The notes beneath the pieces were generated by a model. That model did not search any database. It saw only the letters and a list, made by a program, of their open reading frames with translations, and was not told the DNA's origin. A program made the position numbers and the translations under genes. DNA of 64,000 bases, taken from the NCBI RefSeq assembly GCF_000177235.2, contig NC_014829.1:1178001-1242000 (forward strand), read 5' to 3'. Origin of the DNA: Evansella cellulosilytica DSM 2522 (GTDB lineage: Bacteria; Bacillota; Bacilli; Bacillales; Salisediminibacteriaceae). Shown piece after piece: positions 16,427 through 25,199 of the stretch (within the stretch, counting starts at the first letter, position 1; the number at the start of each line of letters is the position of its first letter).

Positions 16427-17047
16427 ATGGATACATTGTTTTTTATTTTGTTTCTATTGTCGTTAATCGCTATTCCCGTCGCTTTATTTAAACCTAATAT
16501 AGTCAAGGCGAAGTCTAGACCACAAGCATTACTTGTGACAGTTGCATCTACACTTGTTTTTTTAATTCTTTTCGTAATCACTGCACCTGAACCTGTGGAG
16601 GAAATAGCAGAGGAAGAAAATGAAACAGAAGAAAATATTGAGATAGAAGAAGAGGTTGAGGAAGAAGCTGAAATAGAAGAGGAAATTGAAGAAACTCCAG
16701 AGGAAGAAGAACCAGTTGAAGAAGATGTACAAGAAGAAGAAATTGTGGAAGAATCAGAAACATTATCACAACAAAATGCAGTGGCAATGGCTAGAAACTA
16801 TTTAGCTTATACAGCCTTTTCTAAAAGCGGGCTTATAGATCAGTTGAAATTTGAAGGGTTTGATGATGAGGACGCTACTTATGCAGTAAACCAGATAAAT
16901 GTTGATTGGCAAGAGCAAGCCGTAAAAATGGCTGAAAATTACTTAGAATTCACAAGTTTTTCAAGAAGCGGTCTCATAGATCAGTTGGTATTTGAAGGGT
17001 TTAGCACTGAAGATGCAACTTATGCAGTTGATGCAATAGGACTTTAA
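16427..17047 (+). CDS. Membrane-anchored acidic protein with two Ltp repeats
   Basis: 206 residues. Two N-terminal membrane helices (about 3-20 and 32-52) are followed by a ~65-residue linker made mostly of Glu with few other residues, then two copies of a ~43-residue repeat (AVAMARNYLAYTAFSKSGLI, AVKMAENYLEFTSFSRSGLI, each ending E-D-A-T-Y-A-V). These are Ltp-type repeats (PF07553, host cell surface-exposed lipoprotein), a domain found in a streptococcal phage lipoprotein that blocks phage DNA injection. Superinfection exclusion is therefore possible but not shown. GAGGAGG precedes the ATG. It begins 80 bp after array 2. Confidence 0.8.
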   Translation: MDTLFFILFLLSLIAIPVALFKPNIVKAKSRPQALLVTVASTLVFLILFVITAPEPVEEIAEEENETEENIEIEEEVEEEAEIEEEIEETPEEEEPVEEDVQEEEIVEESETLSQQNAVAMARNYLAYTAFSKSGLIDQLKFEGFDDEDATYAVNQINVDWQEQAVKMAENYLEFTSFSRSGLIDQLVFEGFSTEDATYAVDAIGL

Positions 17048-17080
17048 TAATTGGAATCGGTAGTATTGAAGGTTTTAGGT

Positions 17081-17129
17081 GCCTGCCCCTCATACAGTGA
17101 AACTGTATTGTACGTGGCGGGCTTTTTTT
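17081..17129 (+). terminator. Terminator after the Ltp-repeat gene
   Basis: GCCTGCC / GGCGGGC outer stem with inner ATACAGT / ACTGTAT, then TTTTTTT. Confidence 0.85.
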
Positions 17130-17294
17130 AAGTTACTTTTAAATATAACGTAGTATTTTAAGCAAAATAAAGTAAGTATAAGGAATTAATAATATGCCAA
17201 AATTGAATGTGTTAATTTGGATGTTAAAACGTTCACCGATCGGTTGCACTTAATATGTTGACTACTAATCCCCTTTTGTTTGCTATAAATATGT

Positions 17295-17323
17295 AAAAAA
17301 CGTCTCTGCTTATTGCAGAAACG
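17295..17323 (-). terminator. Minus-strand terminator of the 40-aa gene
   Basis: On the minus strand CGTTTCTGC, 5-base loop, GCAGAGACG, then TTTTTT. It lies 20 bp after the stop of the small gene at 17343-17465. Confidence 0.75.
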
Positions 17324-17342
17324 ATTCCCGTCTGTTGGAGTT

Positions 17343-17465
17343 TTACTTATAATTATTAATTCTTGTATAACTGTTTTTCTTTTTGTCTTTATGCAAATCA
17401 ATCCAATGTTGAGGTATAAACAATGATAATATTTGTTCCAATTGAATCTTAAGTGTTTTCTTCAC
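17343..17465 (-). CDS. Small basic protein, 40 aa, unknown
   Basis: Minus-strand frame starting with GTG at 17465, five bases after a near-perfect GGAGGTGT. The product (MKKTLKIQLEQILSLFIPQH, then WIDLHKDKKKN) is an amphipathic helix followed by a lysine-rich tail. A clear terminator follows, so the transcription unit looks real. I do not recognise a family; small regulatory or membrane-surface proteins are possible. The region between it and the next gene (17466-17595) shows nothing else. Confidence 0.55.
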   Translation of the reverse strand: MKKTLKIQLEQILSLFIPQHWIDLHKDKKKNSYTRINNYK

Positions 17466-17595
17466 TTAATACACCTCCTAAATTAGATACGAAGTTGCCA
17501 GGGAAAGGTACATAATATTAGTATAGCCAACCTCCCCCAACGGCAATGGAAGCTTATTCAGCTAATGCAACCTGTTAATTAAAAAAATGTTTTGG

Positions 17596-17787
17596 TTAAT
17601 CTTTATCTAAATCATCATCAAGAAAAGATTTTTTGTTTTCTCTAATATCCTTTATCCCATATTTCTTTTCAAGATATTGACCGATCATTGAACTGTTGAT
17701 ACCTCTCCTGACTGCGGTTTCAATAATTATATAAAGAATAAATAGACCAACAATACACGATACAATCGCTAAACCGATACCCTCCAT
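17596..17787 (-). CDS. Small single-pass membrane protein (63 aa)
   Basis: From ATG 17787 (MEGIGLAIVSCIVGLFILYI), preceded by TTTGGGGGT nine bases upstream. One membrane helix (about residues 4-22) is followed by a charged cytoplasmic tail (VRRGINSSMIGQYLEKKYG) ending in acidic residues. An in-frame ATG at 17823 is possible but less well placed. Similar short Bacillus proteins exist (possibly DUF6019-like); function unknown. It is monocistronic. Confidence 0.6.
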   Translation of the reverse strand: MEGIGLAIVSCIVGLFILYIIIETAVRRGINSSMIGQYLEKKYGIKDIRENKKSFLDDDLDKD

Positions 17788-18098
17788 TAAGTAAAACCCC
17801 CAAATAACGCATTTTGTCAACAAGCCTTATCAGAATTTCTTTCTTAAAGTAAAACTCTCCCTGTTAGTACGTTATCTCACAATCTCTCTTAATCTTACCA
17901 TAAAAAAGTAAAACATTCCCAATATTCAAAAAGAGATTAGCCTGCTAATATACTTGAATGGCTTGTTTACGCCATTGATGTAAACCCCGTTACTCCAACC
18001 CTTTGATATCTTTTTTTGTGACTAAATATGGATTAGTATTATTAAATAAAAATTTGACTATCAACCCAGCGCCACTGATAATTACTATAGGTGATAAG

Positions 18099-20396
18099 AT
18101 GACGAACATGGTGAAAATCTCAGTGAGAAACTTAGTAGAATATGTGTATCGAAGTGGCAGTATTGAATCTGGCTTCCGCACTTCTTCGACGATGACAGAA
18201 GGGACAAGAATCCATCAGTTAATCCAAAAAGGCTACGGAGAACACGATGAAAAGGAAGTGTTTGTAGAAGCAGATATTCCTTATCAAGATTTTGTTGTAC
18301 GAGTGGATGGACGGTGTGATGGACTTCTGAAAGATGAGGAGTGTGTGACAATTGATGAAATAAAGTCTACGGTACATTCTTTAGAGGATGTGGAGGAAGA
18401 TACACATCCAGTCCACTGGGCACAGGCTATTTTCTATGCTTATGTTTATGCTGGTGACCATCATTTATCAGAAATGACGATCCAACTTACGTATGTACAG
18501 GTGAAAACGATGGAGCAGAAACAATTTCGCCGTGTGATGACATATGAGGAAATGGAATCATTCGTTTATAAGGTAATTGAGGAATATGCTAGTTTTTTAA
18601 AAGTGAAGCTAAAGCATAAAAATGAGCGAAATAAGACGAGTAAAACACTGGCGTTTCCGTTCGATACATATCGAGAAGGTCAACGTAAACTTGCAGGTGC
18701 AGTATATAAAACGATTGATGACAAAAAAACATTATTCGCAAGTGCCGCGACTGGGATAGGGAAAACGATATCTACTATTTTTCCTGCTGTAAAAGCGATT
18801 GGCGAAGGAAAACTAGAGAAAATGTTTTATTTGACTGCAAAAACAATTACAAGAACAGCAGCAGAAGAAGCATTTCAGCTATTGATGGATAACGGTCTAG
18901 ATATGAAAGTGCTGACAATAACTGCAAAAGATAAAATTTGTTTTCAAGAGGAAACGATATGTACGAGTGAAAAATGTCCATTTGCAGCTGGCTTTTATGA
19001 CCGTATAAATGAGGCAATTATTGATATCTTGGAGCATGAGAATATAATTAAACGGGTCATTATTGAACAATACGCTCGAAAGCATCAAGTTTGTCCTTTT
19101 GAGTTTTCCATTGAACTTGCTTATGCAGTAGATGCTGTCATTTGTGATTATAATTATATTTTTGACCCAAGAGTATCGTTGAAGCGATTGTTGGAAGATC
19201 AGAAAAAGAAAACGGCCATCTTAGTAGATGAAGCGCATAACTTAGTGGATCGTGCGAGGGAAATGTATTCTGCTACGATTCATAAATCCAGCTTTTTGCA
19301 GCTGAAAAGGGATTTTAAAAATAACCGACTCGCTGCAGAGGCTAAGGCGATCAATGACTATTTACTAGAAGTGAAGAAATCTGAGGAATATTTAAGAAAA
19401 AACGTAGATGAAGAGCTTGTAGCATTACTAGAAACATTCATCATGGAGGCGGAGCTAGAGCTAGTAAAGATTGATCATGCATTGTTGCTAGATACGTACT
19501 TTGCCGCGCAAAACTTTGTTAAGATTGCTAAACTTTACAATGAGAAATTCATTACTTATGTCGAAGTTCATAAAAGTGAAGTGAAGTTAAAGTTATTTTG
19601 CCTTGACCCATCCCAACAAATTCTTAAAATGGGGAAAGGATTTAGGGGGAGGGTGTTCTTTTCAGCAACGTTAATACCTGCCGATTATTATAAAGAGTTA
19701 CTTGGTGGACAATCGGAGGATTATGTTATTTCGATTCCATCCCCTTTTGCGCGGCAAAACATAGAGGTCATCATACAACCATTATCGACAAGATTTCGGG
19801 ATAGAGAAAAAACAATGGAGCCGATGGTACACTTTATCAAAGATGTCATTGATAAGAAGGAAGGGAATTTCTTAATCTTTTTCCCATCCTATCAATATAT
19901 GAGAAGTGTGTATGAGCAATTTACGGAGCATTATCCAAGTGTGTCTACGATTATTCAAGATGTGGGAATGGCCGAAGTAGAACGGGAAGATTTTTTAGCA
20001 CAGTTTACGTCTGAACGTGCCGAGAGATTAGTAGGCTTTGCTGTACTAGGGGGGATCTTTTCTGAAGGTGTGGACTTAAAAGGTGACCGACTGCAAGGTG
20101 TCATTGTCGTTGGGGTTGGCATGCCACAGATTGGTTTTGAACGGGATATCATCAAGGACCATTTCCAATCGGTTGGAAAGAATGGATTTGATTACGCTTA
20201 TGTCTATCCTGGAATGAATAAAGTACTGCAAGCAGGTGGACGATTGATTCGCTCTGATACCGATACTGGCGTGATTGCTTTAATTGATGATCGATTTTTA
20301 CAGACGAAGTACCAGGCGTTAATCCCTTATGAATGGCAGGATTATAGCGTGGTGGTGGGTCTTAAAAAGTCAGGTACATCTAACCATCACCGTTGA
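18099..20396 (+). CDS. XPD/DinG-like Fe-S helicase with N-terminal nuclease-like domain
   Basis: 765 residues from ATG 18099 (GGTGAT upstream). The first ~170 residues carry a PD-(D/E)XK-like pattern: TRIHQLI, VDGRCDGLL, and T-I-D-E-I-K-S-T, similar to RecB/Cas4 nucleases. The helicase follows: ATGIGKTIS (Walker A), four cysteines in DKICFQEETIC, EKCPF and VCPFE (likely a 4Fe-4S site), V-D-E-A-H-N-L (motif II) and QAGGRLIRSDTDTG (motif VI). Such proteins unwind DNA 5' to 3' in repair. The catalytic Glu-x-Lys is present, so nuclease activity is plausible. Both flanks are monocistronic. Confidence 0.85.
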   Translation: MTNMVKISVRNLVEYVYRSGSIESGFRTSSTMTEGTRIHQLIQKGYGEHDEKEVFVEADIPYQDFVVRVDGRCDGLLKDEECVTIDEIKSTVHSLEDVEEDTHPVHWAQAIFYAYVYAGDHHLSEMTIQLTYVQVKTMEQKQFRRVMTYEEMESFVYKVIEEYASFLKVKLKHKNERNKTSKTLAFPFDTYREGQRKLAGAVYKTIDDKKTLFASAATGIGKTISTIFPAVKAIGEGKLEKMFYLTAKTITRTAAEEAFQLLMDNGLDMKVLTITAKDKICFQEETICTSEKCPFAAGFYDRINEAIIDILEHENIIKRVIIEQYARKHQVCPFEFSIELAYAVDAVICDYNYIFDPRVSLKRLLEDQKKKTAILVDEAHNLVDRAREMYSATIHKSSFLQLKRDFKNNRLAAEAKAINDYLLEVKKSEEYLRKNVDEELVALLETFIMEAELELVKIDHALLLDTYFAAQNFVKIAKLYNEKFITYVEVHKSEVKLKLFCLDPSQQILKMGKGFRGRVFFSATLIPADYYKELLGGQSEDYVISIPSPFARQNIEVIIQPLSTRFRDREKTMEPMVHFIKDVIDKKEGNFLIFFPSYQYMRSVYEQFTEHYPSVSTIIQDVGMAEVEREDFLAQFTSERAERLVGFAVLGGIFSEGVDLKGDRLQGVIVVGVGMPQIGFERDIIKDHFQSVGKNGFDYAYVYPGMNKVLQAGGRLIRSDTDTGVIALIDDRFLQTKYQALIPYEWQDYSVVVGLKKSGTSNHHR

Positions 20397-20419
20397 ATAA
20401 ACAGGGAGATTCATTTTAA

Positions 20420-20442
20420 GGACGGGAACGAAATTTCCGTCC
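20420..20442. terminator. Hairpin between convergent helicase and cysteine-rich genes
   Basis: GGACGGGAA / TTTCCGTCC; weak T-tract. It may end either transcript. Confidence 0.4.
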
Positions 20443-20456
20443 CCATCCTTCCTCCT

Positions 20457-20630
20457 TTAGCAGCAAGAGCATGTTTTTGATTCCACAGGCTTATCTGCTA
20501 CAGAACTATCGCTGCAATCACATTCACAGACGCAAGTGCAGTTGTCTTTCCCTTTGTTTTTGCATGTACATTCGCATTCACATTGATGTTCCCCATCACT
20601 GTAGGTTACACCTTTCTTTTTTTCTTCCAT
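20457..20630 (-). CDS. Cysteine-rich, metallothionein-like mini-protein (57 aa)
   Basis: Minus-strand ORF from ATG 20630, with GGAGGAG upstream. The product has 12 cysteines in 57 residues, arranged as C-x-C chains (HQCECECTCKNKGKDNCTCV, then CECDCSD and T-C-S-C-C at the C-terminus), as expected for a metal- or thiol-binding protein. I do not recognise a named family. It lies 65 bp after sigZ on the same strand and has its own ECF-type promoter with the same sequence and spacing as that of sigZ. A role in metal or thiol stress is inferred. Confidence 0.8.
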   Translation of the reverse strand: MEEKKKGVTYSDGEHQCECECTCKNKGKDNCTCVCECDCSDSSVADKPVESKTCSCC

Positions 20631-20663
20631 AAGATCTCCTCCTTTTTTTTACCTGCACATTAT

Positions 20664-20691
20664 AAGACGAAGATCAACCAAGAAAGACGCA
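20664..20691 (-). promoter_or_regulatory. Putative SigZ-type promoter of the cysteine-rich gene
   Basis: On the minus strand TGCGTC, 16-bp spacer, CGTCTT. The flanking bases TTTGC and TTCTT and the TTCGTCTT box match the promoter of sigZ at identical spacing. Confidence 0.65.
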
Positions 20692-20695
20692 AATG

Positions 20696-21271
20696 CTATT
20701 TACAGGCACAGTCATTGGAATGCTTACAGCTATCTCCGGATACATTTATTTCGTTATGAAAATCAATGATATTCCCATAGGAGTCTGCTTCAATATGGCA
20801 GCATGCAATTAACAACTCCTTTAACTTCAACCGTCCCCGTTGAACTCTGGATTTCGCACCGGAGAAAGACATTCCTAAATGGCGACTTAATTCTTTTTGG
20901 GACATACCCTGTAGTTCAGTAAGTTCAATCGCTTCTTTGTATTTGTGTCGAAGTTGATTGACCATCGGACGAATACATGCAGACAGTTCCTTTGATAAAT
21001 CATGATTCTCTAGCTGGTTAACATCAACTAGTTCGCTTGGAAACACGGTAGTTGGCTTTTTTGATCGATAATAATCGATGATTGCGTTACGTGTGATGTT
21101 GTAGATCCAACTTCGTATTTTTTCTTCCTCTTTTAATGATGTAATGGATGCAGTAATTTTCGTAAAGACATCCTGGACAATATCTTCTGCAATATTTGGA
21201 TTTGAGACACGCTTCATAATAAAAACCATTAACGGTTTATGAAACTGCTTGTAGATATCTTCTAGTTCCAT
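20696..21271 (-). CDS. sigZ: ECF-type RNA polymerase sigma factor SigZ
   Basis: 191 residues. Region 2 (FHKPLMVFIMKRV, EDIVQDVFTKI, IRSWIYNITRNAIIDYYR) and region 4 (AIELTELQGMSQKELSRHLG, SGAKSRVQRGRLKLKELL) are complete. The tail CCHIEADSYGNIIDFH is characteristic of SigZ of Bacillus and contains two adjacent cysteines; here it is extended by a further Cys-rich end (SCKHSNDCACK). ATG 21271 follows AAGGAGG. No anti-sigma gene is adjacent, so the cysteines may themselves sense metal or thiol state. The upstream region carries an ECF-like promoter shared with the downstream cysteine-rich gene. Confidence 0.85.
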   Translation of the reverse strand: MELEDIYKQFHKPLMVFIMKRVSNPNIAEDIVQDVFTKITASITSLKEEEKIRSWIYNITRNAIIDYYRSKKPTTVFPSELVDVNQLENHDLSKELSACIRPMVNQLRHKYKEAIELTELQGMSQKELSRHLGMSFSGAKSRVQRGRLKLKELLIACCHIEADSYGNIIDFHNEINVSGDSCKHSNDCACK

Positions 21272-21305
21272 CTGAATTTCCTCCTTGAAAACTTACTACT
21301 ATATA

Positions 21306-21333
21306 AAGACGAATAATCGGGAAGAAGGATGCA
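21306..21333 (-). promoter_or_regulatory. Putative autoregulated SigZ promoter
   Basis: On the minus strand TGCATC, 16-bp spacer, CGTCTT, 35 bp before the sigZ start. CGTC is the usual -10 core of ECF sigma factors. See the matching site at 20664-20691. Confidence 0.6.
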
Positions 21334-21372
21334 AAATTTTTTAAATAGATGGTCTTAAAGATGTAATGTGTC

Positions 21373-21422
21373 TGCCCCTAGCAAGATAAAACTTTACCTT
21401 GCTGGTGGACGGGCATCTTTTT
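21373..21422 (+). terminator. Terminator-like hairpin between gerC-type gene and sigZ
   Basis: TGCCC / GGGCA outer arms and AGCAAG / CTTGCT inner arms, then TCTTTTTC on the plus strand. Its T-run faces the plus strand although both flanking genes are on the minus strand, so it may be a displaced copy of the GCCTGCCCC terminator type. Confidence 0.4.
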
Positions 21423-21488
21423 CGAGTGTAGTCGTTTCTATTACACTTGTACTTTACATACTCGGAGCAGCAGCTCTTTATGTAACCT

Positions 21489-22622
21489 TTAGTTAATAAT
21501 ACCATGGTGAATGATTTCAGCCTGTACGTTCACGTTGATGGGAAGCTGTCCGTACACCTCTTTCCACTCTTTACCATCTTCTATTTTATAGTGATGGTAA
21601 GCCATAAGTTCACGACCGATACCTAGCAAATCGCATTTTGCCTCTTGGAGCTTGGCGACGGTTGTTACAGCTAGTTCTTGAAGTTCTTCCTGGATTTGAC
21701 TATTAAGTTCGACAATGGTTGATTTTTCGTTCAAATGGTCTGGAGGATATTCAGTTACATTTAAATACACCTCTAAATTCAGATCTATTGTATAGGAATT
21801 ACCAGCTGGAGTTACCGCAATTTTAGATTTATACTCATCTATCTGATAGGAGATATGATTAAACGCAGTTAATTCTTGCTGTTGACCATCAATTGTTGTA
21901 ATGAAGGATGTCATTTCTGTTTTCCCTTTTTTATCACTTAATAGGTTTGCCATAATGCTTTCATCTACGGAAAGGGTGCCAGTCATTTTTTTGTCATCAA
22001 ACAAAGCTGTTCCGATTACCCTTGCTTTTTCTGTACTATGCTGTTTGTCTATTTTCAAAAGTGGTATGTTGAAATCTTTTCCTATATCAAGCATGACAGG
22101 GCAAATATATTGAAGATTAAGCCGTGGCACAATCGTATCCTGCTCGGCTCCCTCAATTAAATCAATGTAGTACGTACTTACTAACGGAGCACTTTCTATA
22201 TTTAAGCGGATCAAATCCTCTGCCGTATTAACTGTAATTGCTACTCGAGATGATAAGGGAGCACGTGCGTCTCGATAAAGTACATCCAAAACAGTATAAA
22301 GATCTATTTTGGCTAATGCCTGATCAATTAATATAACCCTTATTTTAGAAGAATCTACAGAACCGGGGAGGGCATTGTCTACATTTGTTCTCGATTCCCT
22401 TAAGGTACGCCCTTCTGCCGAAATAATATAGCTACTGGGTGACGTTTTCTCACTGGAACCTTCCTTAGGAATCGAAACGGTAGTATTAAACTGACCTTCA
22501 TCCGTCTTATCAATACCTAAACTATAGATTAAATTAACATCCTTTAAGAGAAGTTGATCCCAACAAGCCGTCAATAGAAAAAGTCCAATCACTATGTTTA
22601 TATACATAAAGTATTTCTTCAT
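21489..22622 (-). CDS. Spore germinant receptor subunit C (GerC-type lipoprotein)
   Basis: 377 residues. A lipoprotein signal peptide (IGLFLLTAC, lipidated Cys at about 20) is followed by the GerABKC C-subunit pattern (VNLIYSLGIDKTDEG, EGRTLRESRTNVDNALPGS, ALPG region, and SDPLG-like repeats later). It is anchored to the outer face of the inner spore membrane and completes the receptor. The ATG overlaps the gerB-type stop (ATGA, 22619-22622), so the two are translationally coupled. It is the last gene of the operon. Confidence 0.9.
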   Translation of the reverse strand: MKKYFMYINIVIGLFLLTACWDQLLLKDVNLIYSLGIDKTDEGQFNTTVSIPKEGSSEKTSPSSYIISAEGRTLRESRTNVDNALPGSVDSSKIRVILIDQALAKIDLYTVLDVLYRDARAPLSSRVAITVNTAEDLIRLNIESAPLVSTYYIDLIEGAEQDTIVPRLNLQYICPVMLDIGKDFNIPLLKIDKQHSTEKARVIGTALFDDKKMTGTLSVDESIMANLLSDKKGKTEMTSFITTIDGQQQELTAFNHISYQIDEYKSKIAVTPAGNSYTIDLNLEVYLNVTEYPPDHLNEKSTIVELNSQIQEELQELAVTTVAKLQEAKCDLLGIGRELMAYHHYKIEDGKEWKEVYGQLPINVNVQAEIIHHGIIN

Positions 22623-23716
22623 ACGCTCACCTTTTGTTTTTTGAATACTAAAGTTGCCAACAAGGTCACAATGGGAATGATTATAGCGAATACAAAAGCA
22701 GTCTGATCTATCACTTTCGTATAGTTCTCAATGGACAAACTATTAAGTGGTAAGAGTGAAAGCACTGCACTGCATCCAACGACATATGGAACTGCCTTTT
22801 TGTGATGTTTCAAGGACAGAACAGAGGCAACGCCAATGGAACAAAGGTACATATAACTTACTAAAGAACTTGAGACGAAAACGATCCATGTAGACAAAAA
22901 TAAGATATCGATCCGTTCAAACACGGGGAACGTAAATGCCTTTAAAATATATAATAGAGGCTGTGGTACTAACGGTATCTCCTCTGGACTAAAAAAAATA
23001 AACGTAAGAAAAGTAAAGTATGTATAATACAAGGTCACAAAAATATTTGATGACGTTGCGGCAAGGATTTTTTGCCGTCTACTTCCTTCCACAAAAGGAT
23101 AAAGAAATAAGATACATTCAAACCCCCAGAAGGATAACATACCATCTTTTACTCCAGCTATTATATTTCCTAGTCCATTCTCACCTATTGGTAAAACAAA
23201 GCGGATATCAGTGTTTTCATAGCCCGGTAAAGAGATGAAGATTAATATAAATAAAAGAAAAGAAACAATGGTTTGAAATCGGCCGATAACCCTTAGTCTT
23301 TCTCGAACTATATATAATGCGAGTATACTAAGCAGCAAGGCAAAGACCCACAGTGGTGTTCGAGGGAATGCCCAAATTTCGATAATATAGTTATACTGCA
23401 TGTAGATGATGCTGCCTACAAGCAAAAAATAGAGTATAAACGCAAAAGAGAGCAATTTTCCAATAAGCTTTCCGAATACGGCAGGCAATATATCGTAAAA
23501 AGATAATGTCGGAAAACGCTTGGAAAGAAACCAATAAAGAAAAAGAACAAATTGAATAGCAATTCCAGTGAGGAGAACGGATAGCCATCCATCTGACTTT
23601 GCCCCTGATTGATGCACATGAAACGGAAGAGAAATATAGCTAATTCCGATTTGCGTCTGAATAATAAAAAAGAGAAATTGTGTTGGTGATATTGTTTGTT
23701 TATTTTGTGGAATCAT
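22619..23716 (-). CDS. Spore germinant receptor subunit B (GerB-type)
   Basis: 365 residues from ATG 23716; a longer frame to 23872 runs through the gerA-type gene and lacks a start signal. About ten transmembrane segments, typical of the GerB amino-acid-permease-like family (QTQIGISYISLPFHVHQSG, GFECILFLYPFVEG). In the receptor this subunit binds the germinant. It overlaps the gerA-type stop by 17 bases and gerC-type by 4, so the three genes form one coupled operon. Ligand identity cannot be read from sequence. Confidence 0.9.
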   Translation of the reverse strand: MIPQNKQTISPTQFLFFIIQTQIGISYISLPFHVHQSGAKSDGWLSVLLTGIAIQFVLFLYWFLSKRFPTLSFYDILPAVFGKLIGKLLSFAFILYFLLVGSIIYMQYNYIIEIWAFPRTPLWVFALLLSILALYIVRERLRVIGRFQTIVSFLLFILIFISLPGYENTDIRFVLPIGENGLGNIIAGVKDGMLSFWGFECILFLYPFVEGSRRQKILAATSSNIFVTLYYTYFTFLTFIFFSPEEIPLVPQPLLYILKAFTFPVFERIDILFLSTWIVFVSSSLVSYMYLCSIGVASVLSLKHHKKAVPYVVGCSAVLSLLPLNSLSIENYTKVIDQTAFVFAIIIPIVTLLATLVFKKQKVSV

Positions 23717-25199
23717 CTTTTGCCCACTCTCTATTTTGCTGTTGTCTCGTCGCCTTTTGCGCTTGTACTGCTTTAGGTCTCTTCGACATCTTCCAATTTG
23801 GCATTCGAATGAACGTATCACGCCAATCGCTTGGTTGCAATGGTGATACCGGGGCAAAATAAGGCGATCCAAAGGATTCTAATTTACAAAAATGCATGAT
23901 TAGCAAGATAAAACAAAAGGAAATTCCTAAGTAGCCAAAGGAGGCAGCGGCAAACATAAACGGAAATCGCAGCATTCGTATGGATGCATTCATCTCTGGA
24001 GATGGTACGACGAAGGATGCGATTGCTGTGATGGCTACGACTATGATCATGATATTTGACACCAAACCTGCCTGAACGACGGCATCACCAATGACGAGTC
24101 CGCCTACAATACCTATTGTTTGTCCTATTGGTGTTGGAAGCCTAATCCCAGCTTCCCGGATAAGCTCAATCGTCAACTCCATTAGTAATGCTTCAATAAT
24201 TGGAGGATAGGGAACCCTTTCTACTGAATTTTTCACTTGTAAAACAAGGTCAGCCGGTATTATTTCAAAGTGAAAGGAAACGGTAGCAATGTATAATGCT
24301 GGAACAAATACAGCAATAAAAAAACCAATTAGTCGGATTAAACGATAAAATGATCCAGCATAAAATCGGCCGCTATAATCGTCAGGTGACTGATAGAAAG
24401 CAAAAAAGCTGACAGGCAAAATCAATGCGGTGGGACTTCCCGCTGTGAGAAGGGCTACCCGTCCTTCCATGATGTTTGCCTTCGTTCTATCTGGTCTTTC
24501 CGTAATAAGCAATTGTGGAAAGGGAGAAAAGGGCTTGTCTTCGATGAATTCTTCAATAAAACCTGGGCTGAATGCCATATCCGCACTAATCGATTTTATT
24601 CTTGTTTCTAACTCTTGAACGACCTTTGGGTTAGCAATATGATCTAAATAAACAATGGCTACCTCTGTGCCAGATTCATCCCCAACGGATTGGTACTTTA
24701 CCACAAGCTTGGAGTTTGAAATCCGTTTTCTTATTAATTGGATATTAGAAGACAAATCCTCAACAAACCCATCATGTGCTCCACGAATCACCTTTTCATT
24801 CCCTGGCTCTTCAATAGCGCGCTCAAAACTATCGCTTACATAAAAGGATATCGCCTCGATTTGCCCTTCCATAAAAATCGTTACATATCCTTTGAGCATA
24901 TTATTAACGATAGCAGTCACGTTCTTATCCACTTCGATGGCACTTGAAGAAATAACTCTTTGTATCTCAGCAGATTCATATTGGTTCAAATTGAGTCGTT
25001 CAAGAAAACTCTTGGATAATCGTTCTTCATTAACTAATGTTTCAACAAAAACAGCTACACCATGAGAGCCTTGAAAGGTAAAATACCGTCTCTTCACATC
25101 TTCTGAATGATGAAATTCATTTAATATAAGCTTGATGTTGGTTTCTATATTGGTAGTAACTAGTTGAGTTGTTCGTTGTTCACTATTATCTTTTGTCAT
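23700..25199 (-). CDS. Spore germinant receptor subunit A (GerA-type)
   Basis: 499 residues. A soluble N-terminal domain (about 1-240) is followed by 5-6 membrane segments with the conserved PYPPIIEALLMELTIELIRE, then AGIRLPTPIGQTIGIVGGLV and VAITAIASFVVPSPEMN. It forms the oligomeric core of the receptor in the inner spore membrane. AGGAG precedes ATG 25199. The 270 bp upstream should hold a sporulation (SigG) promoter, but I could not pick one with confidence. The C-terminal tail is basic and overlaps the gerB-type start. Confidence 0.92.
   Translation of the reverse strand: MTKDNSEQRTTQLVTTNIETNIKLILNEFHHSEDVKRRYFTFQGSHGVAVFVETLVNEERLSKSFLERLNLNQYESAEIQRVISSSAIEVDKNVTAIVNNMLKGYVTIFMEGQIEAISFYVSDSFERAIEEPGNEKVIRGAHDGFVEDLSSNIQLIRKRISNSKLVVKYQSVGDESGTEVAIVYLDHIANPKVVQELETRIKSISADMAFSPGFIEEFIEDKPFSPFPQLLITERPDRTKANIMEGRVALLTAGSPTALILPVSFFAFYQSPDDYSGRFYAGSFYRLIRLIGFFIAVFVPALYIATVSFHFEIIPADLVLQVKNSVERVPYPPIIEALLMELTIELIREAGIRLPTPIGQTIGIVGGLVIGDAVVQAGLVSNIMIIVVAITAIASFVVPSPEMNASIRMLRFPFMFAAASFGYLGISFCFILLIMHFCKLESFGSPYFAPVSPLQPSDWRDTFIRMPNWKMSKRPKAVQAQKATRQQQNREWAKDDSTK

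Noticed and set aside
16578-16787. Minus-strand leucine-rich ORF
   Set aside because: It is the antisense of the glutamate-rich linker of the Ltp protein.
17186-17401. Minus-strand ORF of 71 codons
   Set aside because: It overlaps the terminator and 40-aa gene in another frame and lacks a ribosome-binding site.
22619-23872. Longer GerB-type start at 23872
   Set aside because: The extra 52 residues lie inside the gerA-type gene in another frame and are basic; the ATG at 23716 has the ribosome-binding site.
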